DNA of 64,000 nucleotides from Bolinopsis microptera (taxonomy: Eukaryota > Ctenophora > Tentaculata > Lobata > Bolinopsidae). Shown here piece by piece: positions 1 to 11,097 of this stretch (position 1 is the stretch's first letter; every line of letters begins with the position of its first letter). The DNA is taken from assembly GCF_026151205.1 (NCBI RefSeq), contig NC_087078.1:16261118-16325117 (forward strand), written 5' to 3'. Position numbers and translations under genes: made by a program. Under the pieces are notes generated by a model. The model saw only the letters and a list, made by a program, of their open reading frames with translations. It searched no databases and was not told the DNA's origin.

Positions 1-176
1 TCTTCTTCTTGCCACTGCGGGTACATTTTCTACGTTAAGATTCATAATATTTTCTACTCATCTTTTGATTTCCGTTGTACAAACAGTTTTTTAAAGTGTA
101 AAAACTGTTACAAACCTAGCAACAGTGACAACCGTAACTACTGTAACCATGGTAACAAGTGTGACCATGTTTCCAG

Positions 177-1582
177 GACTGGATGGAGAGGTGCACATAG
201 TCCTACTAAAGTCAGGTACAGTCGTCAAGAAGTGTGTTGAGGGAAGAGCAATACATAGTCTGGAGTTTATCAAGGGTACCCAAAAACTCGTCTTCTCACC
301 GACTCATCGGTAATTTAGTTTTAACTCGAGACTGCTTTATCTTATTTTTTTAAATTTTCTACTTTCACTGAACAAGGTTTAATTCTTTAACTTCACCACA
401 GTGCCTTAGAGCTTAGCCTACCAATGTGTTTGTAACTGTTATGTAACTATTTTGTAACTGCTCCTCCTATCAGTTGGTAACATTCCGGCTCAACAAGAAG
501 TGGAGTGAGCGGGAAAGTGAGCCACAACAGGGAGCAATGATAGCGCGCTACCATTCAGCACGTGGGCCACTATTCGAGTCACAAGAGGCGTATCTATTGC
601 GAACACCCCAAGCTGCGACAGCTGCTGCAGCGGGCAGGGCGGAGATGGTTAAGAACACACCCGAGTATCATCCTAACAAACCTAGTCCTGAGAGTAAAGG
701 TTATTATAATTATACTGGGTACTGGCTACATAAAGGGCATAAAATTATCAAACAGGGTCCTGTAAGGTAACCTTGTATTATATAATTGTATCGTATAATA
801 CAAAATAACAATTGATTTCAATTATATCTAAACTCATTGAAACAATATGATCGTTTATCGTACTCTTTTACATGTGAGTATTTTGGTTTTATTCATGATG
901 ATTTGGTTATCATATTATAGCTTGAGATCTATTATTTTCCAGGCTTGCAAAAGGACGAGACATCTTCGCTGATAACTTCCCAGAACTCAATTCGTACGTA
1001 ATATTATATTATAACTACTACTACATCTATTTTAAGTTATCATGAATCTGGTGACGTGAATTGCACTGTACTCATTGTAAAAGTTTGTCCATGATTGCTC
1101 AATTTTGTACTGTACTATCAAAAGCAAAAGACCACATCTAAACTTGATATTGGTCTACTGTTAACATGAAACACCGCATATTCTTGCTACTGAGTAATAA
1201 ACTCTTAAACTATAGACTATAGAAGTTATACTTCTCTTATCTCTTTCTAGAACACTTTATCTTTACAGCCCTTTCAAAGGAACTCAGCACCTCTATATCT
1301 AGAAATATAACAGGTACCTGGATATTATGATCATATTATTTGTTACAATCTGGCTTCTTATTGCCTCTCACTCTCATTGTTTAAAACATTTTGATTTGCT
1401 TAGACAACAAAGTTTTGGATATCATTTCATTAACATTTACACTCTTTCTATTTCCCTACCACAACCTTGTTTCGTCAGAGGAAGAGAGAAACATTACGAG
1501 CGCAGATAAAGACAGCTCATTCAACATCAGCGACATCGTTAACTACACAACAGATGAGAACTTGTCGCATACCCCACGTTAG
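177..1582 (+). CDS. Loose exons of an unrecognised gene, 5' end outside the window
   Basis: Several open stretches bounded by AG and GT look like exons: 177-309 (donor gtaatt), 474-766, 943-993 or 943-997, 1251-1313 and 1479-1582 with a stop. The second encodes a basic segment with an Ala-rich run (residues AATAAAAGR) and a Tyr/Gly motif YYNYTGYW. It joins in phase to 943 (AG|G gives Arg). The 1251-1313 and 1479-1582 exons are in phase with each other (both phase 1) and give a short acidic tail ending SHTPR. The joins 309-to-474 and 997-to-1251 do not keep frame as drawn, so an exon is missing, a splice site is misplaced, or two genes are mixed. I do not recognise the protein. The first exon has a beta-strand-like pattern that could be part of a repeat domain, but that is weak. 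Confidence 0.4.
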
Positions 1583-2254
1583 AATAATTAATTAATTAAT
1601 TAACACTGAGAAGTTACATACACCGAGTTTTGATAAATTAATTTGTGTTTTTCCCTACCTTGGCAAAGGCGAGAAGATCAGGGAATAAGTAATCGGGTTC
1701 GTATAATATATTAGGTGGACAATCGTTACATCGGTGTATCGACAGTAAACGTCCACTTCGCAATATTCGTCGTTGTAACAAAATAAAACACGTGTTATTT
1801 TATAACAAAATAAAACACGCTTTATTTTGTAACAAAATAACGCGTGTTTTACACTTGTGCATAGTTCGCGTTATTACTTTCCACTTAAATTAATATCTAA
1901 AGAATTCTTGTTTAATTAGGTAAATAACAATGGTTTAATTACCGACATTGTTAACTAAAATTAATATCTGTTAGTGTTAAATTAGGTGAATAACAATAAT
2001 CTTATTACTGTTATTGTTAACTAAAATTAATAACTTTTCTTGACTATTCTCGTTCGTCACGAATAATTTAACCGCTTTTGTATTCCAACGGACAATAACG
2101 ACACGAATTTATAGCTTTATGTAACAAGATTGTAGACTTGAAAAACGTGTGACATCGTCAAATTCTTTGTCAATTTGAACAGTGTTGTGGACGTTTTATC
2201 GGCTTAGTATTGTTTCGCACAGTTCTAGTAACCGGTACAGTTTTAAGCAATACA
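1583..2254. repeat. Intergenic AT-rich stretch with short inverted and direct repeats
   Basis: No gene is visible. At about 1780-1855 a motif around AAAATAAAACACG occurs several times in both orientations, giving nested hairpins. At about 1913-2030 a roughly 65-bp segment (TTAGGTRAATAACAA ... TTGTTAACTAAAATTAATA) occurs twice with substitutions. At 1680-1699 the 19-mer GGGAATAAGTAATCGGGTT, preceded by TTTTTCCCTAC, also occurs near 38447, so it belongs to a dispersed repeat. Confidence 0.5.
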
Positions 2255-5200
2255 ATGGAATTTATCACACGTATCTGTCACACCAAAAGGCACGCAGAGA
2301 TCGTTTCGTTTACAAGTTGCCTTCATGGTTCCCACTATTTGACACACTCTGAATTTCAACGGCGGAGTGAGATTCCTCGTTTAAAAGGTGGAGCAAATAT
2401 GACCCGATCTAAGCCTTTGTCTTGCAAGGATCGTGATTTGATGATGCTAGGTAGGTTCAGTTCCATCACGATCTACTGACTACGGAGCCAGGAGACCCTT
2501 TATACTTTCATAGTTCATACAATAGCTGCCATAAATTGATGAAGACCAGGGACAAAATGAAAGCGAAATCCTTTTGTCCCTGATGAAGACTGACCGGCGC
2601 CTTAATTTCTGCGAACCCTTTGTTTAAAACTAGAACTGGTTACCGTACCAACTGAGAAGTGTGCCAGAAGTTCTTTCATTCAAATGGAAACTTACGGCAT
2701 ATATAATGTCGTGTGATATTGTACTGTACATAACAGTAACACTTTCAAATAAATTCACAGTTCATACGGTAGATTTCTTAGTTCGTTCTTTGTCCCCGTT
2801 CATGAGTCACTTTACATGGCTTCAACTGAGTCTTTCGATTTTGAGGTCTCTATTCGACTATAAAACGATCAGTAAATGTTAAGATATATGATTGAGTTAA
2901 GTTATTCAATAAGTAACAATGTTCTGACTTCACTCGTTAGTTCACAGACAGTTGCCGAGTATCCAGAAGAGATCAGCAGAGGGGCTCCTGACACACAGCA
3001 TCATCTCTCCTGACAGTAACACTGAGAACACACCCTCCAGAACTGATAATAACTCACCGTATAGTGAGAATCTGAGGAATAAACTGAGGAGGATTGCTGT
3101 GGAGGATGGGAAGGAGAACCGGCCTCCAAGCACCAAGGTATAGAACCATCACCGATCACGTTACTGTTATAGACACATCATTCAATTTGACGAGAACGTC
3201 ATACTGTTTTTACTCAAGGTTTTTTAGATTAAAATATGATAACTTTTTCGTGCTTAGTCTGCTGAAATTAATAAACAAGTGTAAGTGTAATGGGCCGTTA
3301 ATTAGGTCCTACTTTTTTAATTTGTTTGGGGAAAAGGAAACATTACCCCAGTAATATGTCAGGTACAGTAAAACCCCGATTTACCGCGGAGATTGGGGAG
3401 AGGAAACATCTGCGGTAAATCAGGGTCCGCGGTAAATCGGGGTTTTGTTTGGTTTACATTATGTATGTTTAGCCCTATTTGGGGAAAGGAAATGGCCGCG
3501 GTATATCTGGGTTTGTGGTAAATCGGGTCGCGGTATATCGAGGTTTTACTGTATTTTGTTTACTCTCAATTAATAAGATATACATGTCAGGTGACTCCAC
3601 AAGATGGGGTTGGTAAGATGACTGGTAGGATAGTTTCCAGTACTCCAGCAGTTCCTAACACTAACAAACAAGCCTTCCTCACCCCTACTTCCTGCTTAGC
3701 ACAATCATTGTGAGTGCAGCTTTCTTTTTGGCATTCAGAGACTTTATTGCTGGTATCATATTGTGATCGCATGATTTGCACCAGCTGAGATTTATAGGTT
3801 TATTTTGTACATTTATTTACAAATACATTTGTTTGTATCTACTATAGTTTTGTGTAAGATAACTCAGCTAAATTATAAGTTTTCCTCTTGAACTGCATTA
3901 TACTAACTCATTACCAGTAATCATTAATCAAGGAATAAGAAAGAAGATTCAATATTACACAACCGTGCTCCACTCACCCAAGTGCAAAGGTTCAAGAAAT
4001 CACTTCACTCCAGAACCACACTTCAACATGTCTCACCAGCCCATCATCTAATACCCCCAGCAGATTGTGATTCATATACGATCACGTACGTTATTCATTA
4101 ACTTCCACTGTTTTTCATGAAGGGATCACGTGATCAACAGCGTCTGTAGAATTGTGGGTGTTGTGTATTCTTATAACATTATCAGTCACAAGTCTGATTA
4201 TAAAAACAGTTAATTTCTTAATTAATTACCATACTAATCAGTTAATCACCCCAGGAAAGGAAGGTCCGGGTTCTCGGTCTCTTCTATGTTCTCCTCAATT
4301 GGAGATAACAGTCCCATGACAGACGTCTCCTCATCTGGGCCTGTATCTCAGGAGCAGCTGACTCCAAATATTATTGAACCTGTCCATACTCCTTCTCAAA
4401 TACATCCCCTTAATACTAACATAGGTTAGTTATTAGTGAATTAATTAATTCACTTTACGGTGTTAATCGTGCTTGAAGATCCTTATTCTAACATCACTAA
4501 CCACTTTTGAAACTCGTAAATTGAGACCATGCTTCATAATTCTTCTCCCTCAGCTTCTTCTCACTTTTTCCATTATAATTAGTTAATTGTTTAATTAATT
4601 ACACTAATTATTTAATAACCCTAGGAGGAGGTGTCAGTAACGAGCAGATGGTAATTCTGCAGAACCAGATAACAGAACACTTCAAGGGGCTTGAGAAAAC
4701 ACTGCTTAGTGAGACTCGGTGGTTAAAGAATGAGATAGTTAGACAGGTATGGTTATTATGGTTACTATGGTTACTACAATTTACTTTCTTATCTCTACTT
4801 CTTATCTTCTCTCTTTTATATCTACTTTACTTTCTACAAAATTATTGCTAATTATGGCAACTGTTCTGGCTTGAGTAACTGTCTCGTTTTTAAGTTACAC
4901 TTAATTTCAACAATTTCGTAATTTTTTTAAACTGTTATCTTGAAACCCACGTGCTACAGTCATAGATCGTCCTCTCTGTACATCGCTGCTTTTGCTCACT
5001 GTACAGTGTACTTCATGTGTCAGTATATGTATATACCTTCAACACGATATATCATACAATATAAAATGTACCCTATTGCTCTATTTTACCTTATTTGACA
5101 CGCTCTACCTCGGTTTATTGTAGCTTCTAAGATTATACGATCACACTGATGTCTGTGTGTGAGTGTGATTTTCATTTGTAATTGTAATTATAAGTACACG

Positions 5201-5522
5201 GCACGTAGTGTTCTGTGTTCTGTGTGTACTGTAAAATAGTGTATGATCCTTGTCGGAACATACCTCTAACATACCTCTAACATACCTCTAACATACCATA
5301 TATGGTATATATACCATATATGGTGTATATACCAGAACATACCTCTAACATACAAGGCTAGTTCTCATTCTTTCTCCTAATGTTTGTGCGTAATCCCAGG
5401 CAGTTGACACACAGTTCGCACTGGAAGATATTCTCAACAACGTCCAAGAAAGACAAAACACCATGAACCAGAGACTAGTTAACATGGACCAAAACATCAG
5501 TACTATAATGCGTAATATGTAG
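2255..5522 (+). CDS. Six-exon unrecognised gene, low-complexity S/P/T-rich protein with C-terminal coiled coil
   Basis: Exons are 2255(or 2399)-2450, 2941-3137, 3591-3709, 4255-4424, 4625-4746 and 5400-5522, all with AG/GT borders and phases 1, 0, 2, 1, 0 that agree at every join, ending in TAG. From the ATG at 2399 the protein is 260 residues; the upstream in-frame ATG at 2255 would give 308. The middle is disordered, rich in Ser, Thr, Pro and Asn, with a basic-then-acidic patch containing DGKENRPPS and several SP/TP sites that look like kinase targets. The last two exons are Gln/Asn/Leu-rich and heptad-like (LQNQITEHFKGLEKTLL onward), as in a coiled coil. A centrosomal or spindle protein with a C-terminal coiled coil (NEDD1 tail type) would look like this, but no diagnostic domain is visible, so no name is given. 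Confidence 0.6.
2539..2590. mobile_element. 36-bp micro-element with 11-bp terminal inverted repeats and 8-bp target duplication
   Basis: The element is 2547-2582. It begins CAGGGACAAAA and ends TTTTGTCCCTG, a perfect 11-bp inverted repeat around only 14 bases. It is flanked by perfect 8-bp direct repeats ATGAAGAC (2539-2546 and 2583-2590). The same terminal sequence bounds the 149-bp element at 26135-26283. An 8-bp duplication and CAGGG ends fit the hAT superfamily. It lies in intron 1 of the 2255-5522 gene. Confidence 0.75.
3364..3553. mobile_element. Tigger/pogo-like MITE with TA target duplication
   Basis: The element 3366-3551 starts CAGTAAAACCCCGATTTACC and ends with the near-complement of CAGTAAAACCTCGATATACC, and has TA on both sides. 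Internal copies of the motif GCGGTAAATCGGG repeat the terminal sequence. Termini of the form CAGTARAACCYCGATT with TA duplications are typical of Tigger/pogo (Tc1/mariner superfamily) elements. It has no coding capacity and lies in intron 2 of the 2255-5522 gene. Confidence 0.75.
5270..5360. repeat. Short tandem repeat plus 30-bp perfect palindrome
   Basis: Four copies of an 11-bp unit ACATACCTCTA occur at about 5270-5294. They are followed by a perfect 30-bp palindrome at 5295-5324 (ACCATATATGGT arms around TATATA), and then another copy of the unit. It lies in the last intron of the preceding gene and could form a cruciform or an intronic hairpin. Confidence 0.7.
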
Positions 5523-5677
5523 TTAATAGCAATATTGGTACACTTTTTAGTGCCTTATAAACTTATTGCTGTCTGTAAATTTAGGATGATTTGAGGTTGA
5601 GTTACCACTTGTCAAGAAGTCCAAATATATAACAAGGTTCCCGGAGATAAGCAAGATAAGAGAGAGCTTAATGAGGT

Positions 5678-5738
<61 letters not shown>

Positions 5739-6847
5739 TTTATGAAAAACACTACTGAACAGACACGTGCATCACGCATCTAGAGACGAGCCAAACCAAA
5801 GTTGGCTGTGAGTATTAGTACAATAGTACAATAACCACCAGAAATAGCTCTGAACTTATGCTATAATGAAGTGGGGCTGAGTATTTTGTTGTATTTGGTG
5901 TTCTATTTTGCCGTGGAGTGAGGAGTCTTGTATTTGTTGGCTTTTGTGGGGTTTAATGCATGAGTTGGTCATTGGTGGTTGTTTCCTTTCGAAATTTGAG
6001 ATATGGGAGGCTAATTTATGCTAAGATTAAAAATCTGTTTTTTTTCTACTTTCTAAAAGTATCATTATATCAAAGTTTTGATAGAGACTAGATTATGACA
6101 TTTTACATGATTGTATTTATTAGTTTTTAAATTATAACGTTTCACTATTTATTCTACGTTTTTATAGACTATTGGTGAAGTCAATTTATGACTATGTATT
6201 TGTACAATAGTTTTATTAAATTTACTTAAGCTTTGGTAAAAGCAACCATTCCCCATTAAATACTTTTGAAGAAATTACTGTATACTTTATTGATTAATTG
6301 TGATCCAATGAAATTGGTTGAAAAAATCTCTGATAAAATCCTTATCTTCAAAGTGATTTGTAATGTTTGACTATTTTTATGGACGCTGCTTGAACACCTT
6401 ATTGAATTTATTCTCATAATTCTTATCATAAATAACTTCATATTATTCTTAGTAATCAGCTATGTAGTAGGGGAGGTTGGGTAACATTCACTGGATATTT
6501 TCAACTGTCATGACAACAGAGGTATGATTCTTCGCTTCTATTTTAAGACTTTTTCACTTCGTCTTTTATTACACAGCTCATGGAAAATAAAACAGAAATG
6601 CAATCTCGACTCACCAATTCAAGAGTGAAGAATGTGATAAATTAGTCGTATTACATTAATAATTGTACATATTAAAGCATACAGATAAAATGTAAACCTT
6701 TTTATCGAATTTAACGTAATTTATCTACAGGTCTGTTGTTACAACACTTCACCTCTAACCTCAATACGATAAACCTCTCCAACCTTCAAAACAACCCCTC
6801 TCATCAAAACACCAAGATCTCCTGAACAAACTACCACCTTACATGTC
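5523..6847. other. Intergenic region with a 59-base poly-C tract and two possible small exons
   Basis: A run of C covers 5679-5737. Further on, TTACACAG precedes an open stretch at about 6579 reading LMENKTEMQSRLTNSR before a stop at 6646. Another acceptor-like site (TTATCTACAG, ending 6730) precedes an open stretch reading LLLQHFTSNLNTINLSNLQ that ends in TGA at about 6824. Both are heptad-like and recall the C-terminal exons of the preceding gene, so they may be alternative or relict 3' exons. They could equally be chance, or 5' UTR of PERK. Apart from these nothing is apparent. Confidence 0.35.
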
Positions 6848-9397
6848 ATGCTGCTCCAACTCCTCCTTCAAACACTCCTCCTGCTCCTCGCCCACTCTGG
6901 TGACGTCACTGAAGTCTGTCTCCACCACGACACCCAACTCCCACTCCTCCTAGTCTCCAGACTGGACGGTAAAATCAGCGCTGTCTCCCTGTCTCCTGAC
7001 CTCCCTGTGTTATGGGAACTAGATCTGGGATACCCTCTTCTGTCAGCCAGTAGTGTGGTGCTAGGGGATCACACCTACCTCATACCCTCGCTAGATGGTA
7101 ACCTTTATACCCTCTCACAAACACAGGTTATTGAACCGTACGCGCAGTTAGAGGCCCTGCTCAGTAAACCTTATGACAAGGGGTCCAGTTCGCGGTGGGT
7201 TGGCGGGAAGGTGGTGACGACGCGCGGCGTAGCACCTAAAGACGGGCGGGTTTTGTACGAGTGTAACTTTGATAATTGTCAGAGATATAACGACAGTACT
7301 GTTGGGCACGAGCCGTTGTTAGCAGTGACAGACGAGAGAAGAACAGTGCGGTTGTTGGACATGAAGTTGGGAGTAGAGAGGTGGAACTGGTCGATATCCA
7401 GCGTGGAGATGCAATATATAGGCCTCAAACACCGCTCATCCTGTCACCCTCCTCGGCTCCCTGCTAAACTCCACTTTGACGTGGAAATGGGGGTTATATC
7501 CGCGCTGTTTGATTCTGGACACTACGCTACTGTCGTCCTCCCAGGACCTCTTTCTCAAGCCTGGGTCCTGAACGACGAACACCTCCAGAGTGTAAACATG
7601 TTTTACAGTGACGACACAGACTCGACATCTGTTAACGTTTACCTGGGTCTCTGGCAGGGTAACCACTACATCCAGCCCTTCCATCCTGGCGAGACCATGT
7701 TCAGGATAGATCGTATAAACAAGGAGGTGTTTGAGTTGGGTTGGACGCGCGAGGGGCGCGCAGGACGAGACACTATCAGTTGGGAGCACCCAATAAAACA
7801 TGATTCCACTGCACTAGCTGTGGTGAGCAATGACTTGACTAGCAGCGACTGGGTGGGGAAGATATGGAAACCTAGACCCGATTACAATGCACCGCCGCCC
7901 CGTAGGGAGAGTGAGACGGACAGTTTTACAGTGTCAGATGTGTGGGTCAGTATGTTGTCCACTTTCTTGATTGGGATTATCATAGCGTATGGTGTTTACA
8001 GGAAAGTATTCAAAAGGAAGCCACAGTTGACAACTACCAGCACTGAAACTGAAGCTGAGGACCATGTATCACCTCCGTCTAGCCCCTTTGTTTCCAACGG
8101 ATTCAACTTCGATAATATACCTCCCCCGCCCTTTGAGTCGAGATTTGAGCAGGACTTCACCGTGATCCGAGACTTGGGTCAGGGTGGTTTCGGGAAGGTA
8201 ATCGAGGCAAAGCACAAGATAAGCGAGCACAATTACGCTATCAAGATTATAAAACTCCCAAACAAAGAGGAGCTGAGGAGGAAAGTGGAGAGAGAGGTAG
8301 CTGCAATGGCGAAGTTAGAGCACCCTAATATCTTGAGATATTACACAAGCTGGAAGGAGACACAAACTTTAGAATGGGCCCGGTCCAGGAAGTACACTCA
8401 CACGTCCAACTCAGAGAGCAATGATTCTGGAACTTCAATCGGCACTTCCGGTCACTCTTTCTCGTGGTCCAAAACATCCACCTCCCACAAACGCAACCTC
8501 TCGTGTAACATCCAGATTGATGAAGAAAGTACATCAATCGGAATACGACGCCAAAGTGCTGATGACACCTACAGCGATATAGTTTTTGCGCAGGACTCTA
8601 AGAATTATTCTGTCACAAACGGTGACTCCTCCATAGTATTTGCTGACGTCTCCAAGACTAGACCAGATCTCCACTTGTCCGTAGGGGAACATTCAGTACC
8701 GGACAGTGCTACGGGAGACGAGACCTTCTCAACGTGGAACAGCGAGTCTGAGAACCCTGCAAATTCAGCCACTCACGAGTCATTCCTCTACATACAAATG
8801 CAGCTGTGTTCAGATCAGACCCTCAAGGAATGGCTGGCGGTAAACAAGAAGAGAGGGGAGATTATGAAGATATTCTCGGAGATAGTGGACGCTGTGGAGT
8901 ACATCCACTCTCATAACCATATTCACAGAGATCTCAAACCAAGTAACATTCTCTTCAGCGAGGATGGCAGGGTTAAGGTCGCAGATTTCGGACTTGCCAC
9001 GGTCATGTCAAACATTATCCCATCTCTTGACTCTGGCATCGATATAAATCCAGGATTTGAAGGGCCTAGCATGACTCAAAACTTGGGAACTAAACTTTAT
9101 ATGAGTCCAGAACTGGAAACGGACAGTCATTACGATTACAAGGTTGATATTTTTGCTCTGGGGATAATTTTCTTCGAGCTGTTGATGGTGTTTGATACAA
9201 TGATGGAGAGAGTGGAGTTGATCCAAGAACTGAGAACAGTTCGGACAGTCCCATCTTTCATAGATGCTAATTACCCCAAATACAAAGCAATCCTTTTGCA
9301 AATGATTAATTCAGATCCTGCCGACAGACCAACTGCATCAGATGTCAAGGCTTTCTTTTCAAACACGGACTGTGATCAGATTGAGTTTTTGAGCTGA
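6848..9397 (+). CDS. EIF2AK3: PERK, eIF2-alpha kinase 3, intronless
   Basis: This 849-residue type I membrane kinase senses misfolded protein in the ER lumen and phosphorylates eIF2-alpha. A Leu-rich signal peptide covers about 1-16. The luminal beta-propeller-like domain runs to about 364 and contains the family pattern of Leu/Val strands such as VSRLDGKISAVSL. The membrane segment is about 365-386 (VWVSMLSTFLIGIIIAYGVY). The kinase begins with glycine loop GQGGFGKV (444-451), catalytic Lys in AIKII at 466, HRDLKPSN (693-700) and DFG (713-715). Between the N and C lobes lies a long Ser/Thr-rich insert (about 500-650), a hallmark of eIF2-alpha kinases. The luminal domain is shorter than in vertebrate PERK (849 versus about 1,100 residues overall). 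The whole reading frame is in one exon, unlike its multi-exon neighbours. GCN2 and PKR are excluded by the signal peptide, membrane segment and luminal domain. Confidence 0.93.
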   Translation: MLLQLLLQTLLLLLAHSGDVTEVCLHHDTQLPLLLVSRLDGKISAVSLSPDLPVLWELDLGYPLLSASSVVLGDHTYLIPSLDGNLYTLSQTQVIEPYAQLEALLSKPYDKGSSSRWVGGKVVTTRGVAPKDGRVLYECNFDNCQRYNDSTVGHEPLLAVTDERRTVRLLDMKLGVERWNWSISSVEMQYIGLKHRSSCHPPRLPAKLHFDVEMGVISALFDSGHYATVVLPGPLSQAWVLNDEHLQSVNMFYSDDTDSTSVNVYLGLWQGNHYIQPFHPGETMFRIDRINKEVFELGWTREGRAGRDTISWEHPIKHDSTALAVVSNDLTSSDWVGKIWKPRPDYNAPPPRRESETDSFTVSDVWVSMLSTFLIGIIIAYGVYRKVFKRKPQLTTTSTETEAEDHVSPPSSPFVSNGFNFDNIPPPPFESRFEQDFTVIRDLGQGGFGKVIEAKHKISEHNYAIKIIKLPNKEELRRKVEREVAAMAKLEHPNILRYYTSWKETQTLEWARSRKYTHTSNSESNDSGTSIGTSGHSFSWSKTSTSHKRNLSCNIQIDEESTSIGIRRQSADDTYSDIVFAQDSKNYSVTNGDSSIVFADVSKTRPDLHLSVGEHSVPDSATGDETFSTWNSESENPANSATHESFLYIQMQLCSDQTLKEWLAVNKKRGEIMKIFSEIVDAVEYIHSHNHIHRDLKPSNILFSEDGRVKVADFGLATVMSNIIPSLDSGIDINPGFEGPSMTQNLGTKLYMSPELETDSHYDYKVDIFALGIIFFELLMVFDTMMERVELIQELRTVRTVPSFIDANYPKYKAILLQMINSDPADRPTASDVKAFFSNTDCDQIEFLS

Positions 9398-11097
9398 TTT
9401 CGTAATCCAGATTTGCTGTAAGTGTCAGGGATTAATATATTATATTATTGTCAGATCAGATAAGACAAGTGGTATATTATATAATTTAGTATTTTTAATA
9501 TGTTGGCAATTCCAACCAGATTTCGATACGTGTGCTGTGGGCCAGCATGTGATTAGCCCAAAAAGTACCAATTGTTAAACTGTTTATTTTAAGAGTTTAA
9601 GGATTAGAATTATTCGGAGATCCCCAAAACCTCATACGTAAGATTTATGATCGGTACGAGGTCATAACTCATCAAGCTATGTATCCAAAGTTGTTTTACT
9701 TATTATGGTCAAGGTCGGTGCGCCAACAGAAAATCAACATTTTCAATTTTATACACACGAGATAAATTTTCCGCTCAGGTGATTTATAATAACCCTATAA
9801 TATGAGAAGAATGCTAATAAAATTTTAATTATAATTAAATCTGCGATTATTTTATGCTTTGGCAAATTAATTTGGAATTTTTTAGTTAGGGTTTATTGAA
9901 ATCAGCGAGATTTTGTTTCGGCTTTTGTTCTTTCTAACGCTGGTTGATTGTTCATTGATGAGGTAATTTTGGTTGTATCAATGCAATGACCTGCTTAATA
10001 TGAATTGGGTCAATTTTCTGTTAAACATGTAGTTGTATTTTTATTTGATTGGTTTCAAAAACTGTTCCTTTATCATATCCCTGGGCAGGGTCTTGCCATA
10101 AGGTTTTAAGATTTTTACTATCCTAGTTTTGGTAGACTTTGATTTTGATTCTATTTATTTATTTGAAAGTGCCAAAACTTTCCAGGCTCTTAAAACGAAA
10201 ATACCTATTTTGTGAACAACAATTACTTGTCATATCTATTTTGCTTGCATCCCCATAAAACGAGATTTATTAGTTACCAACATAAAGAACTTGTTCAAGT
10301 TTCTAATGGAGTAAAAATCAAGAATTTAGATTCCTCAGTTAATAAGTTAATAATTATGCATGCTCAACTGCACAGTAGTTGAACTACTGTAAGGGCCATC
10401 AGAAATTTAAGAATAATTCATGTGGATAATTGGTCAATTATGAGAATTGTAGTTCACCTGATTGGGAATCGAGCGGTTTACTCGATTAATGTTTACTCAA
10501 AATTATAATACAAACAGTAATAGATAGAAAATAGTAACGTTAAAGAATTCTTTAAAAAAAAAAAAAAACCCTCTGGAAAGGGCACTGCACACGGTTTATC
10601 AAAAAGTACACTGTGATCATGAAGTACTATGAACTACAGATTTAAAAACACAACGCTTCACGCTACACATGATATTACACATCCATAACCTATAGGTTAA
10701 GAAGTTTAGAATTGCACTGAACAGCTTGGACTATTGTTTTTAAAATTTTGTGCAAAATTTTACCATCAGTGATTAATGATTTTGGCCGGTAACTCAGCGC
10801 TTACAGTAATTATGAGTGCGCGATTGAGATTAATGTATGGAAGAAGAATTTAGCGGCAGTGAAATGCTTGCTTATCTACGCTAAGTGGGGGTAGTTATGC
10901 GAGCGGTTATTATATTGGTAGTCAGTAATTGCAAGTTGTTATTTAAATTTGTGTCATTTAGTGTAGTTTCTATGTGCTGGGTTGTGTGATTTTCATACTG
11001 CTCCCTGTTGCAAGCCATTAATTAGACAATAGACTTAATTTAAACTTAGATTATATTCGTTTCAGTTGAAATTCGATTCAGGTTAAATGTTAAAAGT
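9398..11097. other. Intergenic region, no gene recognised
   Basis: PERK 3' UTR is expected at the start; the first clear AATAAA is near 9815. A 14-base A run lies near 10555. The right half probably includes the 3' untranslated end of the minus-strand LINE. No other coding stretch or structured repeat stands out. Confidence 0.5.

Noticed and set aside
7436-7801. 121-codon minus-strand frame inside PERK
   Set aside because: It is an antisense shadow of a strongly supported coding region.
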